Part shown: positions 20,342 to 30,726 of the stretch, one piece after another
Layout of the letters: each line of letters begins with the position of its first letter
Position numbering within the stretch: the first letter of the stretch is position 1
Source: Saccharicrinis sp963677655
GTDB lineage: Bacteria > Bacteroidota > Bacteroidia > Bacteroidales > Marinilabiliaceae
NCBI GenBank assembly: GCA_963677655.1
Contig: OY782088.1
Reading direction: 5' to 3' (one strand)
DNA length: 64,000 bases
Notes under the pieces: generated by a model
What the model saw: only the letters and a program-made list of their open reading frames with translations
Told to the model about the DNA's origin: nothing
The model's database searches: none
Program-made: the position numbers and the translations under genes

Positions 20342-20428
20342 AGTGTTTTACTATTAATTAAATCTATTAGGGAAATCTCATTAATTAACCTGAACTAATT
20401 AACTCAGATAATTTTTCAAGAATATCTA

Positions 20429-22468
20429 TTAATATCCAGGATTTTGCCAAGCTTCTTTTTCTGCATCAGATAGATTTGAACCATCAGTATGTAACAATCC
20501 ATCAATAAATGACTGAGGAATAGCTCTTAATAAGTGCTTTTCAGAAACAAATTCAGCTGAAACTTCATTAAATGTTTGAGCTCTTTTTACTAAAGTTTCT
20601 GTACGGCTAAGGTCTTCCCATCTTACCCACTCACCATTCAACTCACGAGTTCTTTCGTTAAGAATAAAGTTGATCATTCTATCCTTAGAACCACTAATTC
20701 CTAATTTTGTTAAAATAGCTTCATCTTCTGCTGGTAAGTTATCAACACTTGTAACTTGCAAGTCCGAAGCATCTGTAGTTTCTTCTATTCCAGTTGAGAT
20801 ATAATAACTACTTGTTTTACTAAATGCTTTATAATAAATTTGATTTACAGCATTATCGTAAAGAGAATTATTTTCAAAAGCTTCAGTACCGTCTGTGTAA
20901 GCAGCACGATCTTCACCAGCTTTCCACTGTGCACGAGCACGTAATTGGTTAACAACAGTAATCGCTTCTGAATATTTTTCCTGACGAGCTAAAGCTTCAG
21001 CTTTAATTAGGTAAGTTTCTCCTGTTCTGGCCATGATAACATCTCTATAAGAGTTACCTTTTTCTGCAGATCTGGATCCATCCTCAAATTTACTTAACCC
21101 ACAAAAGATATTACAAGTTGTAGGAGTATAATTATATGTATCTAACACATATTCACCACCATCATATAAAGCAAATGCATTAGGTACATCTAAACCTGTT
21201 TCCGGATTAACGAAAGTACTAACCCCATTTTTACCTAAAACACCATTACTACCATTATCAAAACGGCTATCTGTTGGTTTATTCATAATAAATAGAATAG
21301 CAACATCTCCAATTGATGTGTTATAAGTTGTTCCATCAGGCTTTTTAGTAGAACTCTTTTTATTAGCATTATAAACAGTTCTGAATGATTTCCACATACG
21401 TGAATCGTTCACATTGTCGTAAGTGCTATAGTTATATTCAGTAGGACGACAACGTTGGAAATCAAGACCTATAAATACACCACGCTTAATCCATCCACTC
21501 CAGTTTGAGAACTGAGGGTTAAACATTGAATAAATTCTGTTTCCATAACGTCCTTGTGTTGAAGCATCTGCACTATGCTGACAAGACATTAAAATTTCAG
21601 GATTCATTTCTGCTTCACAGTCAATACCTGTCCAAGCCCATAGATCACCAAAGTTAGCTGCTAATGGTCTTGTTGCAATAGTATAATCACAAAGTGTTAC
21701 AATCTTACTAAGGTCTGCATCCACATATCCTGTATTCCAAGAATCACATCTTTCAGAACAACGAAACAAAAGAGCTTTTGCTAACATATGTGAAGCTAAA
21801 GGCTTAGTCCATGTTCCTTTTCCTCTCCACTCATCTTCAGGTAATAATTCATAAGCTTTCTGTAAATCAGCGATAGCCTGTCCTAATGTTTCCTCTTCAG
21901 TAGCTCTTTCAAAGTTACGAATTACACCAGAAGCTGGTTCTGTTTGTAGAACTACAGCACCATATTGAGCAAATAGCTTATAATAGTTGTAACCTCTTAA
22001 AAAATATGCTTCTCCTAAACAAACATCTCTTGTTTCTTGATCATCTACCTTATCAGCTTTAGAAATTAATAAGTTTGCTGTTGCGATACCATAATATAAC
22101 TGGTCCCAAAGATATCTTACACTAGGACAGTTTGCATTTGCTGCACCTAAAGCAGTTGTAATATCGCTTGCTCCAAATCTTGCATCATACTTATTCCAAG
22201 GCTCACTGGTTAAGTCACTACCATTAGTAAACTCATCAGTTCCGTATTGAGTAGTAGCATAAGCCCATTCGTATCCAAAATGCCAACGAATATTTCCGTA
22301 TAAAGCTGTAGCTAAAGATTCTATACCTTCTGCAGTTTCAAAATACTGCGTATTATATGAGGTTGTTAATTCTTCCTCAAGAAATTCATCTCCACAAGAA
22401 CTAAAACCTATTGATGTTGCAAGAGCGATGACACTCATTGCAATATATTTTATTTTATGCATTTTCAT
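20429..22468 (-). CDS. SusD/RagB-type lipoprotein (pectin locus)
   Basis: A large SusD homologue of 679 residues with signal peptide ending FSSC and the opening CGDEFLEEELTTSYNTQYFE. TPR-like helices are seen in ETRDVCLGEAYFLRGYNYYK, and the C-terminal segment includes RTGETYLIKAEALARQEKYS and MINFILNERTRELNGEWVRW, all typical. It forms the surface binding lid for the SusC transporter encoded 29 bases upstream. Context (GH28, PL11, GH115) points to pectic oligosaccharides, probably from rhamnogalacturonan, as the ligand. It is followed by a strong terminator, so the SusC/SusD pair is probably its own transcript. Confidence 0.94.
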   Translation of the reverse strand: MKMHKIKYIAMSVIALATSIGFSSCGDEFLEEELTTSYNTQYFETAEGIESLATALYGNIRWHFGYEWAYATTQYGTDEFTNGSDLTSEPWNKYDARFGASDITTALGAANANCPSVRYLWDQLYYGIATANLLISKADKVDDQETRDVCLGEAYFLRGYNYYKLFAQYGAVVLQTEPASGVIRNFERATEEETLGQAIADLQKAYELLPEDEWRGKGTWTKPLASHMLAKALLFRCSERCDSWNTGYVDADLSKIVTLCDYTIATRPLAANFGDLWAWTGIDCEAEMNPEILMSCQHSADASTQGRYGNRIYSMFNPQFSNWSGWIKRGVFIGLDFQRCRPTEYNYSTYDNVNDSRMWKSFRTVYNANKKSSTKKPDGTTYNTSIGDVAILFIMNKPTDSRFDNGSNGVLGKNGVSTFVNPETGLDVPNAFALYDGGEYVLDTYNYTPTTCNIFCGLSKFEDGSRSAEKGNSYRDVIMARTGETYLIKAEALARQEKYSEAITVVNQLRARAQWKAGEDRAAYTDGTEAFENNSLYDNAVNQIYYKAFSKTSSYYISTGIEETTDASDLQVTSVDNLPAEDEAILTKLGISGSKDRMINFILNERTRELNGEWVRWEDLSRTETLVKRAQTFNEVSAEFVSEKHLLRAIPQSFIDGLLHTDGSNLSDAEKEAWQNPGY

Positions 22469-22497
22469 AATAATAATTTGATTTAAACTAGGATTAA

Positions 22498-25400
22498 TTA
22501 AAAACCAACTTCAACTCCAAAAATAAATCCACGGTTAAATGTTGAACGACCAGAATCTAGGTCTAACCAATCAATTGAAGAGTAAATATCTCCTATATTA
22601 TTTGCTTGCGCATATATTTTTAAGTTAGAAATTTTCATTTTGTCACACATTTTTGAAGAGAAATTATAACCTAAAGAAATATTACGCATTTTTAAGAATG
22701 ATGCTTTTCTGAAACCTAATAATCCTGAGTAAGAGTCACCACCTGATTGGTTGTATATTGGTTTTTGCCATTCAGAGTTTGTATGATCTGGCGTCCAGTA
22801 ATCAATTTTACGTTGTTGATACATACCTAACTGACTTTCTCCTCCAGTAGATTTCATATAACCGAAACGACCATACATTGAAACAGATAAATCAATATTT
22901 TTATAACTGAATGTATTGTTGATACCTAAAGTAAGCTTTGGCAACTTATTACCAAGTATCACACGATCGTTATTATCAATCAGATAATCAATTTCTCCAT
23001 TTTCATCTGGCTGATCCACAGGCTTAACCATACCTGCTTCGAAAGTGTGGCCATTTGCGTTATATTTATCCATCAAATCCTGATCTTCTGCCTGCCATAA
23101 TCCATCACAATCATAACCATAGTATAAACTAATAGACTCACCAATAAACCAACTGTTATCCACCATATCATTTTTACCATAAGCCAATGATACAATTTCA
23201 TCCTTTTGATTTGCTGCATTTACAGAAAGTGACCATGTAAAATCAGTTGTTTTTACTGGAATAGCATTGATAGTAACGTCGATACCTTTATTTTTTGTTT
23301 CACCAACATTAGCATAAGTTGATGGATAACCTGTAAGTGTAGGAATAGTCATTTTCATTAACAGATCAGTAGTTCTTGAAGTATATACATCAATAGTACC
23401 ACCAATTCGTCCTCTTAATAAACTAAAATCAATACCTAAGTTATATTGGGTTGTAGTTTCCCAACCTAAATCTGAATTAGCAAGAGTCACTTGATTTTTA
23501 GTATAATATGGTTCATTTGTAGCATAAGCTAAAGCATTGTCTTCTCCTCCAAATGGCACATAAAATGATTGTATTGAACCTACTGTTTGATATTCATCAA
23601 CTGCAGCATTACCTGTTGCTCCAAAACCTAATCTTAATTTTAACTGTTCAAAGATATTCTGATTACTCATAAATTCTTCCTGATCAATTCTCCATCCTAA
23701 AGCAGCACTAGGGAAAAATGCCCATTTATTTCCTTCTGCTAAAACAGAAGAACCATCATAACGTCCTGAAGCTGTCAATAAATATTTATCTTTGAAATTA
23801 TAATTTAAACGCCCCATATAAGATGACATCTGTGATTCAGTAAGATCAGTACTCATGTAAGCAGTATTTTCTGAATTTGTGATATCCACAGCTCCCATAT
23901 TATTCCATAAATAACTTTGTTTAGGAACATTTATTTCACTCATACCTGCACCCTCCTCATTATACTTTGAAGAACTTTGAAGAAGAGTTACTCCAAAACT
24001 ATGATCTGCAACCTTTTTATTATAAGTTAAGATATTATCAAGAGTATAAGAAAATTTCCTGTTTTCTTCCCACTTGGCATAACTTGTACCCCCTGCTCTT
24101 GCAAAAGAACTTGAGTCAATATATACTCCTCTGCGATAATGACGAAAGTCTGGACCGAAATTCATACGAAATTGTAATCCTTCAGCAGCAGCAAATATTT
24201 TTCCAAAATCTACAGTACCAGAAAAACTACCAATTGCTCTGAATGTTTGACGTTGGTCATTAGATTTTTCCCACTCATCCATAACAGTATATACAGTACT
24301 TTCTCCTCCAGGGTTTAATATAACATCACCATTTGAGTCATAAGGTAATGCCCATCTGAAAATAGATCTTGCAGCACCGTAAATTGCATCAGGTCCTGAA
24401 CTACTTGACTGACCAGTTTGGGAGAATCCATAATCCTGTAATGCCCATGATGCATTAATAGAACCACTTAATTTAAACCAAGGTTTTGCCTCAATGTTTG
24501 TAGAAACTTTAGTACTATATCTTGTATAATTTTGACCAAGCTGAGTTCCTTCGTTATCCAAATATCCAAAAGAGATATAAGAATTCATTTTTTCAGTACC
24601 TCCACTAGCACTAATTGTATGTTCATGCGTAACACCAGTTCTGGTTACAAAATCAGTCCAGTCTGTGTCTGTCACTTTAGATCCATCCCAGGTTCCGCCA
24701 CTCCATCCATTCATAACGTTTGCTAGAGCAGTTTCATCTCCTGAAAAATATGATTGATCAAAAGTTTGATCAGGTGCATCACCTCTAGGGTAAACATCCG
24801 GATTGGAGTTATAATAAGCCCAACGTCTCCATGTAATATATTCACTTGCGCTCATTACAGGAGCCTTATCCTGAATATTCTCAAAAGTAACAGTTCCTGA
24901 ATAGTTGAATGTAAATGATCCATCTTTTCCTGTTTTTGTAGTAACCAAAATAACACCATTAGCTCCGCGAGATCCATAAATAGCAGTTGCAGAAGCATCC
25001 TTTAGGATATCAATAGACTCAATATCTCTAGGGTTAATCGTTTCCATACCTCCTGAAGCCAAAGGTACACCATCAACGACATACAATGGAGCATTTGATG
25101 CATTTAAAGATCTTTGTCCCCTGATATAAATATCACCAACTTCACCTGGTCTTTCATTTGATGTAATATCTACACCGGCAGCTTTACCTTGTAATGCCTG
25201 AAATGCATTAGCAACCGGTCTTGAGTTTAATTCTTCTGAATCCACACGAATCAAAGCACCTGTTACATCACTTTTCTTTTGCACACCATAACCAACAGCT
25301 ACGATTTCATCCAAGCCAATTGATTCTGCTTCTAATGTTACATTAATCTGAGTTTTCCCAGCTACTGCGATAACTTGAGTTTTCATACCAATAAATGAAA

Positions 25401-25662
25401 AAACTAAATTTGAAGTTGATGGTACATTTGATAAAACATAGTTACCATCTACATCTGTAATAGTACCATTTGTTGTTCCTTCAACAACAACAGTAGCTCC
25501 AATCACGGCTAATCCCGTATCATCCTTAACATTACCTTTTACAGTAACATTACCTTGGGCAAAGATAGAACTGTTACCTCCCCAAAGTAAACAACTTGTT
25601 AAAAATGCTATTAAAAGCACTTTAAGTTGTTCTTTACTCATTTTAAAATAGATTTCTCTCAT
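22498..25662 (-). CDS. SusC/RagA-type TonB-dependent transporter (pectin locus)
   Basis: A 1054-residue outer-membrane transporter without an STN domain, consistent with control by the HTCS rather than a sigma/anti-sigma pair. It has a signal peptide ending near IFAQ, a carboxypeptidase-like domain (VKGNVKDDTGLAVIGATVVV), the TonB-box region (GLDEIVAVGYGVQKKSDVTG), a plug (DILKDASATAIYGSRGANGV) and a C-terminal barrel ending RGFIFGVEVGF. ATG at 25662 has an AAAAGAG-type ribosome site; the Met at 25641 is an alternative. It imports oligosaccharides across the outer membrane together with SusD. Confidence 0.95.
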   Translation of the reverse strand: MREIYFKMSKEQLKVLLIAFLTSCLLWGGNSSIFAQGNVTVKGNVKDDTGLAVIGATVVVEGTTNGTITDVDGNYVLSNVPSTSNLVFSFIGMKTQVIAVAGKTQINVTLEAESIGLDEIVAVGYGVQKKSDVTGALIRVDSEELNSRPVANAFQALQGKAAGVDITSNERPGEVGDIYIRGQRSLNASNAPLYVVDGVPLASGGMETINPRDIESIDILKDASATAIYGSRGANGVILVTTKTGKDGSFTFNYSGTVTFENIQDKAPVMSASEYITWRRWAYYNSNPDVYPRGDAPDQTFDQSYFSGDETALANVMNGWSGGTWDGSKVTDTDWTDFVTRTGVTHEHTISASGGTEKMNSYISFGYLDNEGTQLGQNYTRYSTKVSTNIEAKPWFKLSGSINASWALQDYGFSQTGQSSSSGPDAIYGAARSIFRWALPYDSNGDVILNPGGESTVYTVMDEWEKSNDQRQTFRAIGSFSGTVDFGKIFAAAEGLQFRMNFGPDFRHYRRGVYIDSSSFARAGGTSYAKWEENRKFSYTLDNILTYNKKVADHSFGVTLLQSSSKYNEEGAGMSEINVPKQSYLWNNMGAVDITNSENTAYMSTDLTESQMSSYMGRLNYNFKDKYLLTASGRYDGSSVLAEGNKWAFFPSAALGWRIDQEEFMSNQNIFEQLKLRLGFGATGNAAVDEYQTVGSIQSFYVPFGGEDNALAYATNEPYYTKNQVTLANSDLGWETTTQYNLGIDFSLLRGRIGGTIDVYTSRTTDLLMKMTIPTLTGYPSTYANVGETKNKGIDVTINAIPVKTTDFTWSLSVNAANQKDEIVSLAYGKNDMVDNSWFIGESISLYYGYDCDGLWQAEDQDLMDKYNANGHTFEAGMVKPVDQPDENGEIDYLIDNNDRVILGNKLPKLTLGINNTFSYKNIDLSVSMYGRFGYMKSTGGESQLGMYQQRKIDYWTPDHTNSEWQKPIYNQSGGDSYSGLLGFRKASFLKMRNISLGYNFSSKMCDKMKISNLKIYAQANNIGDIYSSIDWLDLDSGRSTFNRGFIFGVEVGF

Positions 25663-25824
25663 TACTCTTTTATTAATTTTACTTTGTCGTTACTTTAGTA
25701 ATCAATTGTTTATCATTCCTTTTTATTAAATTCTTATTTCTTATCCTCCATATACCTTACTTTAATATTCCATTTTTTAAAATCATAAATCCCTATAGAT
25801 GCATACTGAATATGAATACATTTG

Positions 25825-27207
25825 TCAATCATCTGAAATAGATTGAATTTCATAATCCATTGTATTTTCAAATAAATATTTAGTATCAAGTATAGTATCG
25901 GCTAATACATTGTTCAGATAAATACCTCTAATGGGTAATTCTTGTTCGCCAAAGGATTTAGCTATATATCTTACCTGATTTGCATGAATATCTTTCAGGT
26001 GAATATTTTTAATATCTGTAAGTTTGATTTCATAGGTTGGAACCAGATTTTTCCATTGATAAAAAATATCTGTTTCTATTTCTAAAATTCCATAATCTAG
26101 TTTAGCCAGTTTGATATTATTTACGTAAATATTATTTACATAACCACCTCTTCGTTCGTTAGTCTTTATATAGAGTAGATATTTTAGTTTAGCGCTATTA
26201 TCAACACAACAACTATCCATCAATACATTTTCTATACCTCCTGATAATTCACTGCCTAAAGTCAAATATTGATGGCCGTTTTTTAGTAAACAATTTCTAA
26301 TTATTAGATTTTTTGTTGGAGTATTCAATTTCCAGGCATCCTGATTCCTACCAGATTTTACAGCAATAACGTCATCATCCAGATCAAATACACATCTTTC
26401 AATTAGCATATTTTGAACCATCTCAGGATTTATCCCATCAGTATTGCGACCTCTGGTATATATATTCACATCTCTTATGACAATATTTGTAGATAAATAA
26501 GGGTGGATTGTCCAAAAGGGACTATTTTTAATAGAAATACCTTCTAATAAAATATTTTCACATCTATTAAATTGGATAAATTGAGGTCTTAGATGCGATG
26601 TATCAGTAACCATTTGCCTGTTTTCAACTGGTACATTAGTAGACGATAGTTTATATAAATGTTTTAAACTGTTCAGGTGAGCGGTAGGCCTGTAAAACCA
26701 TTTTTGCCAATTATCCATTCTTGCTTCAACTAACCCTTTACCTGTAATAGCAACATTTTTACATTTATAGGCATATATTAATGGGCTATAATTATAGCAT
26801 TCCATGCCCTCCCAGGAAGTATTAACAGAAGGTAAGTAATCATTAGGGTTATCTGAAAAAATAAGTTTAGCCCCCTCTTCTAAATGAAGATTTACATTAC
26901 TTTTAAGATATATTCTCCCTGTTAACCATTCTCCTTTTGGAATATCAACAATAGCACCTCCTAATTCATTTGCAGTATTAACAGCCAATGCTATAGCTTT
27001 TGTTGTTTTTTCTTTATCCTCATGCTGAGCTCCAAAATCAGTAATACTTATTCTTTTACATCCTGTAAAATCAGGTGTTTTAATAGCAGGCATATCAAAA
27101 GGAGCAGAAACTACCAATTCGTTAATTTTAATGCATACATCTCCTCTGTGACAAGATCCGAGAGAAATTGTAAAACATAATAAAATATACACAATGGCTT
27201 TTTTCAT
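25825..27207 (-). CDS. GH28 pectin hydrolase (paralogue 2)
   Basis: A 460-residue lipoprotein (signal ending LGSC), collinear with the GH28 at 18743-20113. It keeps the standard N255-T256-D257 (NTDGINPE), has D278-D279 (DLDDDVIAVKSGRN) and shares GHQ and IKTNERRGG. The substrate-binding loops differ (for example ARMDNWQKWFYRPTAHLNS against the other copy), so the two enzymes may attack different linkages in the same polymer. It lies between SusC and the PL11 lyase on the same strand. The two GH28 genes probably arose by duplication within the locus. Confidence 0.93.
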   Translation of the reverse strand: MKKAIVYILLCFTISLGSCHRGDVCIKINELVVSAPFDMPAIKTPDFTGCKRISITDFGAQHEDKEKTTKAIALAVNTANELGGAIVDIPKGEWLTGRIYLKSNVNLHLEEGAKLIFSDNPNDYLPSVNTSWEGMECYNYSPLIYAYKCKNVAITGKGLVEARMDNWQKWFYRPTAHLNSLKHLYKLSSTNVPVENRQMVTDTSHLRPQFIQFNRCENILLEGISIKNSPFWTIHPYLSTNIVIRDVNIYTRGRNTDGINPEMVQNMLIERCVFDLDDDVIAVKSGRNQDAWKLNTPTKNLIIRNCLLKNGHQYLTLGSELSGGIENVLMDSCCVDNSAKLKYLLYIKTNERRGGYVNNIYVNNIKLAKLDYGILEIETDIFYQWKNLVPTYEIKLTDIKNIHLKDIHANQVRYIAKSFGEQELPIRGIYLNNVLADTILDTKYLFENTMDYEIQSISDD

Positions 27208-27292
27208 TGATAAGAATATTGGAATAATTTTAAGCTAATGACCGTTTAATGAACTTACAGATATGCGTATTCGATTACTAAGATTTATTTAG

Positions 27293-27336
27293 AGCATGAA
27301 GCAAGTAAAGTATATCAACTTTTATTACTTCATGCT
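27293..27336 (-). terminator. hairpin after the PL11 lyase gene
   Basis: A 9-bp inverted repeat AGCATGAAG (27293-27301) with CTTCATGCT (27328-27336) carries partial inner pairing. It lies about 30 bases after the PL11 stop codon, with only AT-rich sequence and no clean T-run on the minus side. It is probably a terminator. Confidence 0.55.
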
Positions 27337-27365
27337 TTTAATCACAGACTCGTTATATATTTATA

Positions 27366-30300
27366 TTATTCAACTATTAACTTTTGAATTAAAGAACCAG
27401 AGTCACTATTTAATTTTAACAAATAGATTCCTCTGTTAAGTGCACTTATATCAAATTTATTTTCTCCGGTATAATAATTATCCTGAAGAACAAGATTACC
27501 GGTTAAGTCATATATCATCATATTTCCACTAATGATAATATCATTTAGTACTTTAACATATAATGTTTGAGAAGCCGGATTTGGATATACATTAACAGTT
27601 TCTTCAGATAATAATGGAGCAGAATCAATACCTGTTGCTAATGTTTCACAATCTAAAGCAACAGCAGCACTTCCGGTTTTAGAAATAATTTCAAAATAAT
27701 CTATATTTCCAAGACCTCCTGAAGTAGTTGCTACTAATGAAATTCCATAATTTCCTGCAGTTAAATTTACTTCTGCCGATTGTTCCAACCATGTAGTCCA
27801 TCCTCCTGTTGCAGAGAAAGATAAAGTTTCGCCTTCTTGAATATCATTTATGAATAAATTTCCAGGTCGATCAGTTGAAGTAGCATATTTCCATAAAAAT
27901 GTATATGCTCCATCTTCAGGTATTGTTATTGCCCAATTAACACCTTCTCCGGCAGCGTTATCTGTATTTGCATAACCTGTTCCTGTAAATCCTTCATTAG
28001 TACTTTCAATCCAACCTTGTGTATTAAAACCACAAAAACCAGTTTCTTCTTCCTGAATAAAAGTTAACAATCCAACATTTATTGTATGTACTTCAGTTTC
28101 TGTTGAATTACCTAAATCATCAGTTAAAACAGCTTTTACCTCGTATTTTCCGTATCCAGGGTTAGCAATAGTTGTAGAGTAAGGAGTTGCACTAGATGAA
28201 GCAACTACTTCATCATTGAAATAGAAATCTACAGAAACAATCTCACCATCCGAATCATATCCATCTACACTTAACAAAATAGACTCATCAATTTCATATA
28301 CTGCTCCATCTTCGGGAGAATCAAAAAGTGTTACATGAGGATATCCTTCGTCAACAGTAATTGTAATAGCATCAGATTCTATTAAATTGCTTTCAGCATC
28401 ATAACCCGTGGCTACAATAGTATGACTTCCACTTAATAGTCCTTCTAATTTAGCAATATATGGAGCTTCTGTTAAAGTAGCTAACGTTACATCACCTTCT
28501 TTAATTAAGATAGGTCCATCTAATCCAACCACTGAAGTATTTACGTAAAGTGATCTACCTAATTCCAGTTCGTAATTTACAATAGGATCTACAATTTGAA
28601 TAAATGGATCTGTAACCGGATCAACCATAGTTATAGATTGTGTTGGAGGCGTTGGCATATCATCCCCAATATAAAAACTAGGGTGAGGAGGTTGATTATA
28701 ACCTGTATTTTGCCATGTAAGAGCCAATCGGTATTGAGGATCCTGTACTAATGTATAAATACCTGCTGTAGTTGGTTCTGTTGTAGTATATATTCTTAAA
28801 CTCTGATTGTCCGTAGTTCTCCAAATTACTTCCTCTCTCCAGTCTCCAAGTATATCACCACTAATACATGGAGTAGCTTTTGTACTGTTATTAGACAAAC
28901 AATCATCTTCGGTTTCAAGAAGTACAGTTTTTGTATCAGTAGACCATTTAGTAATGGTAGTTCCACTTAAAACTTCACGTGTAAGGTCTCCATCCCACCA
29001 ACTGGCAAAATTAATGGAAGGCCATTCACTGGTAACATTTAATTCATTTCCTGCATCATCATATATACCTAATGCAAATCTTGTTTCTGAAGGAGAATAT
29101 GCTTTTCCATATGCCCAGAATTCACAACCCGGATTGTCTGACGTAATATCGTCAACCATTCCTCTACCTATATCTGATTTTTCATCTACATTTTTATACC
29201 ATAATATATCACCACTTCCTGCATCTGCAAACCACACAGCATTAACTTCTCCCCCGGTAACTTTATTTGTACCATGAGCAGATTCACTAGGCATAAAATA
29301 TTCTAGTCCTGCATGATCTGTATCAAAATCACCTAAATGAGTAGCATCACCATGGTTATTACCTGTTGACCAAAGTCCTGTTCCATCATTATCAACAGCC
29401 ATTGCTCCATAAACAATTTCATCAGCCCCATCTCCATCAACATCACCAACAGATAAACTATGAGCACCCTGTCCGGCATAATATTCATATGCAACACCAT
29501 CCTGACCTGTTAATGCATCATCTGTATCAAATACCCAACGTTGTACCAATTCTCCATTAGTATAATCCCAAGCTGCTAAAACAGTTCTTGTATAATATCC
29601 TCTACACATTACTAAACTTGGATTTTGACCATCAAGATAGGCTACGCAACCTAAAAATCTATCTACTCTATTTCCATAAGTATCCCCCCAATCTCCAACT
29701 ACCCCTCTTCCTGGAACATATTCTACAGTTGAAAGTTCTTTTCCTGTTTTACCATCAAACAAAGTTAAATACTCGGGACCTTCAAGAATATATCCATTAT
29801 CATTTCTATAATCAGCTGCATCATCGTCTGATGCTGCAGGGCCATCACTTAAAAAATTACCAGTACCATCAATTGTTCCGGGTGCTGTTTTACAAGCCAT
29901 TTCAGCAAGTCCATCACCATCTAAATCGTAAACCATAAACTGAGTGTAGTGAGAACCAGCACGAATATTTACTCCAAGGTCAATAGTCCACATTAGTGTC
30001 CCATTCAATTCGTACGCCTGTAAATATTCCGGATCACTAAATCCTGATTGTGAATTATCTTTTGTTGTTTCTCCGTAAATTTTTACAACAAGTTCATATT
30101 CACCATCTCCGTCCAAATCAGCAACTGAAATATCATTAGGTTCACCACCTTCAGGTACTTGAAGAGGAATTTCTTTATATTGATTTTCCCATACTATTGC
30201 TGCCTCAGATCTTCCAACAACCCCATCTGTATTAACGATTTCAAGGTAATAATAATCATCTGTCGTACCATTCTCATCTATATAATTTGAGACATCTGAA

Positions 30301-30551
30301 ATAGGAGTGCTATTTACTAATGTTTCACCTCTATATATATTAAATGCTATATCTGATGCATCAGTTGCAAACTTTCTCCAACTGATAAATACTTTATTGT
30401 CTTCAGTATTAACAGCCACAAGCCCTCTATCTAAAGATTCCATTAATCTTTGAGAAAAAGCCGAATAACTAACGGTAGTAAGCACTAGCAATAAAGCTAG
30501 TCTACATAACCGATAATTTATTTTTTTATAATTAACATTTAATTGACACAT
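27366..30551 (-). CDS. PL11 rhamnogalacturonan lyase with Ig, CBM-like and T9SS domains
   Basis: A 1061-residue secreted enzyme with a signal peptide ending AFSQ. The first ~640 residues are a PL11 lyase: an opening QRLMESLDRGLVAVN, then an eight-blade propeller with calcium-type DxDGDG loops (VADLDGDGEYELVVKIYG, VYDLDGDGLAEMACKTA, VGDVDGDGADEIVYGA). Ig-like domains follow (TLFDSPEDGAVYEIDESI), then a carbohydrate-binding-like beta sandwich (about 840-965, TGTGYANTDNAAGEGVNWAI) and a type IX sorting domain (VYPNPASQTLYVKV ... LKLIV-type end). PL11 cleaves the rhamnogalacturonan-I backbone by beta-elimination. The T9SS tag predicts export to the cell surface or medium. Confidence 0.94.
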   Translation of the reverse strand: MCQLNVNYKKINYRLCRLALLLVLTTVSYSAFSQRLMESLDRGLVAVNTEDNKVFISWRKFATDASDIAFNIYRGETLVNSTPISDVSNYIDENGTTDDYYYLEIVNTDGVVGRSEAAIVWENQYKEIPLQVPEGGEPNDISVADLDGDGEYELVVKIYGETTKDNSQSGFSDPEYLQAYELNGTLMWTIDLGVNIRAGSHYTQFMVYDLDGDGLAEMACKTAPGTIDGTGNFLSDGPAASDDDAADYRNDNGYILEGPEYLTLFDGKTGKELSTVEYVPGRGVVGDWGDTYGNRVDRFLGCVAYLDGQNPSLVMCRGYYTRTVLAAWDYTNGELVQRWVFDTDDALTGQDGVAYEYYAGQGAHSLSVGDVDGDGADEIVYGAMAVDNDGTGLWSTGNNHGDATHLGDFDTDHAGLEYFMPSESAHGTNKVTGGEVNAVWFADAGSGDILWYKNVDEKSDIGRGMVDDITSDNPGCEFWAYGKAYSPSETRFALGIYDDAGNELNVTSEWPSINFASWWDGDLTREVLSGTTITKWSTDTKTVLLETEDDCLSNNSTKATPCISGDILGDWREEVIWRTTDNQSLRIYTTTEPTTAGIYTLVQDPQYRLALTWQNTGYNQPPHPSFYIGDDMPTPPTQSITMVDPVTDPFIQIVDPIVNYELELGRSLYVNTSVVGLDGPILIKEGDVTLATLTEAPYIAKLEGLLSGSHTIVATGYDAESNLIESDAITITVDEGYPHVTLFDSPEDGAVYEIDESILLSVDGYDSDGEIVSVDFYFNDEVVASSSATPYSTTIANPGYGKYEVKAVLTDDLGNSTETEVHTINVGLLTFIQEEETGFCGFNTQGWIESTNEGFTGTGYANTDNAAGEGVNWAITIPEDGAYTFLWKYATSTDRPGNLFINDIQEGETLSFSATGGWTTWLEQSAEVNLTAGNYGISLVATTSGGLGNIDYFEIISKTGSAAVALDCETLATGIDSAPLLSEETVNVYPNPASQTLYVKVLNDIIISGNMMIYDLTGNLVLQDNYYTGENKFDISALNRGIYLLKLNSDSGSLIQKLIVE

Positions 30552-30570
30552 ACTCCTTTGTGTTTGTTAA

Positions 30571-30588
30571 TCCTATTTATAAATAGGA
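30571..30588. promoter_or_regulatory. perfect 18-bp palindrome upstream of PL11
   Basis: TCCTATTTATAAATAGGA is a perfect palindrome 19 bases upstream of the PL11 start codon. It could be a regulator site or a short leader hairpin. No second copy was noticed in the window. Confidence 0.35.
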
Positions 30589-30675
30589 GATTTAAATAAA
30601 ATAAGGGAAGGTATAATGGGATTTTCCTTTACACTAGTTAATTCAATTAAGTCGTAAAAAAATAGGGATTACTTG

Positions 30676-30702
30676 GAAAGCAGGTATAAAATACCTGCTT
30701 TC
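30676..30702 (-). terminator. hairpin after the first CBM-like T9SS gene
   Basis: A perfect 12-bp stem GAAAGCAGGTAT with ATACCTGCTTTC and loop AAA lies about 25 bases downstream of the stop codon at 30727. There is no immediate T-run, so it may be a stabilising 3' hairpin rather than a classical terminator. Confidence 0.6.
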
Positions 30703-30726
30703 TAAATTACTAAACCATTAATATAA

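Noticed and set aside
28807..29938. Plus-strand frames antisense to the PL11 gene (156, 64 and 116 residues)
   Set aside because: They are shadows of the PL11 reading frame with low-complexity His/Leu/Gln-rich translations.
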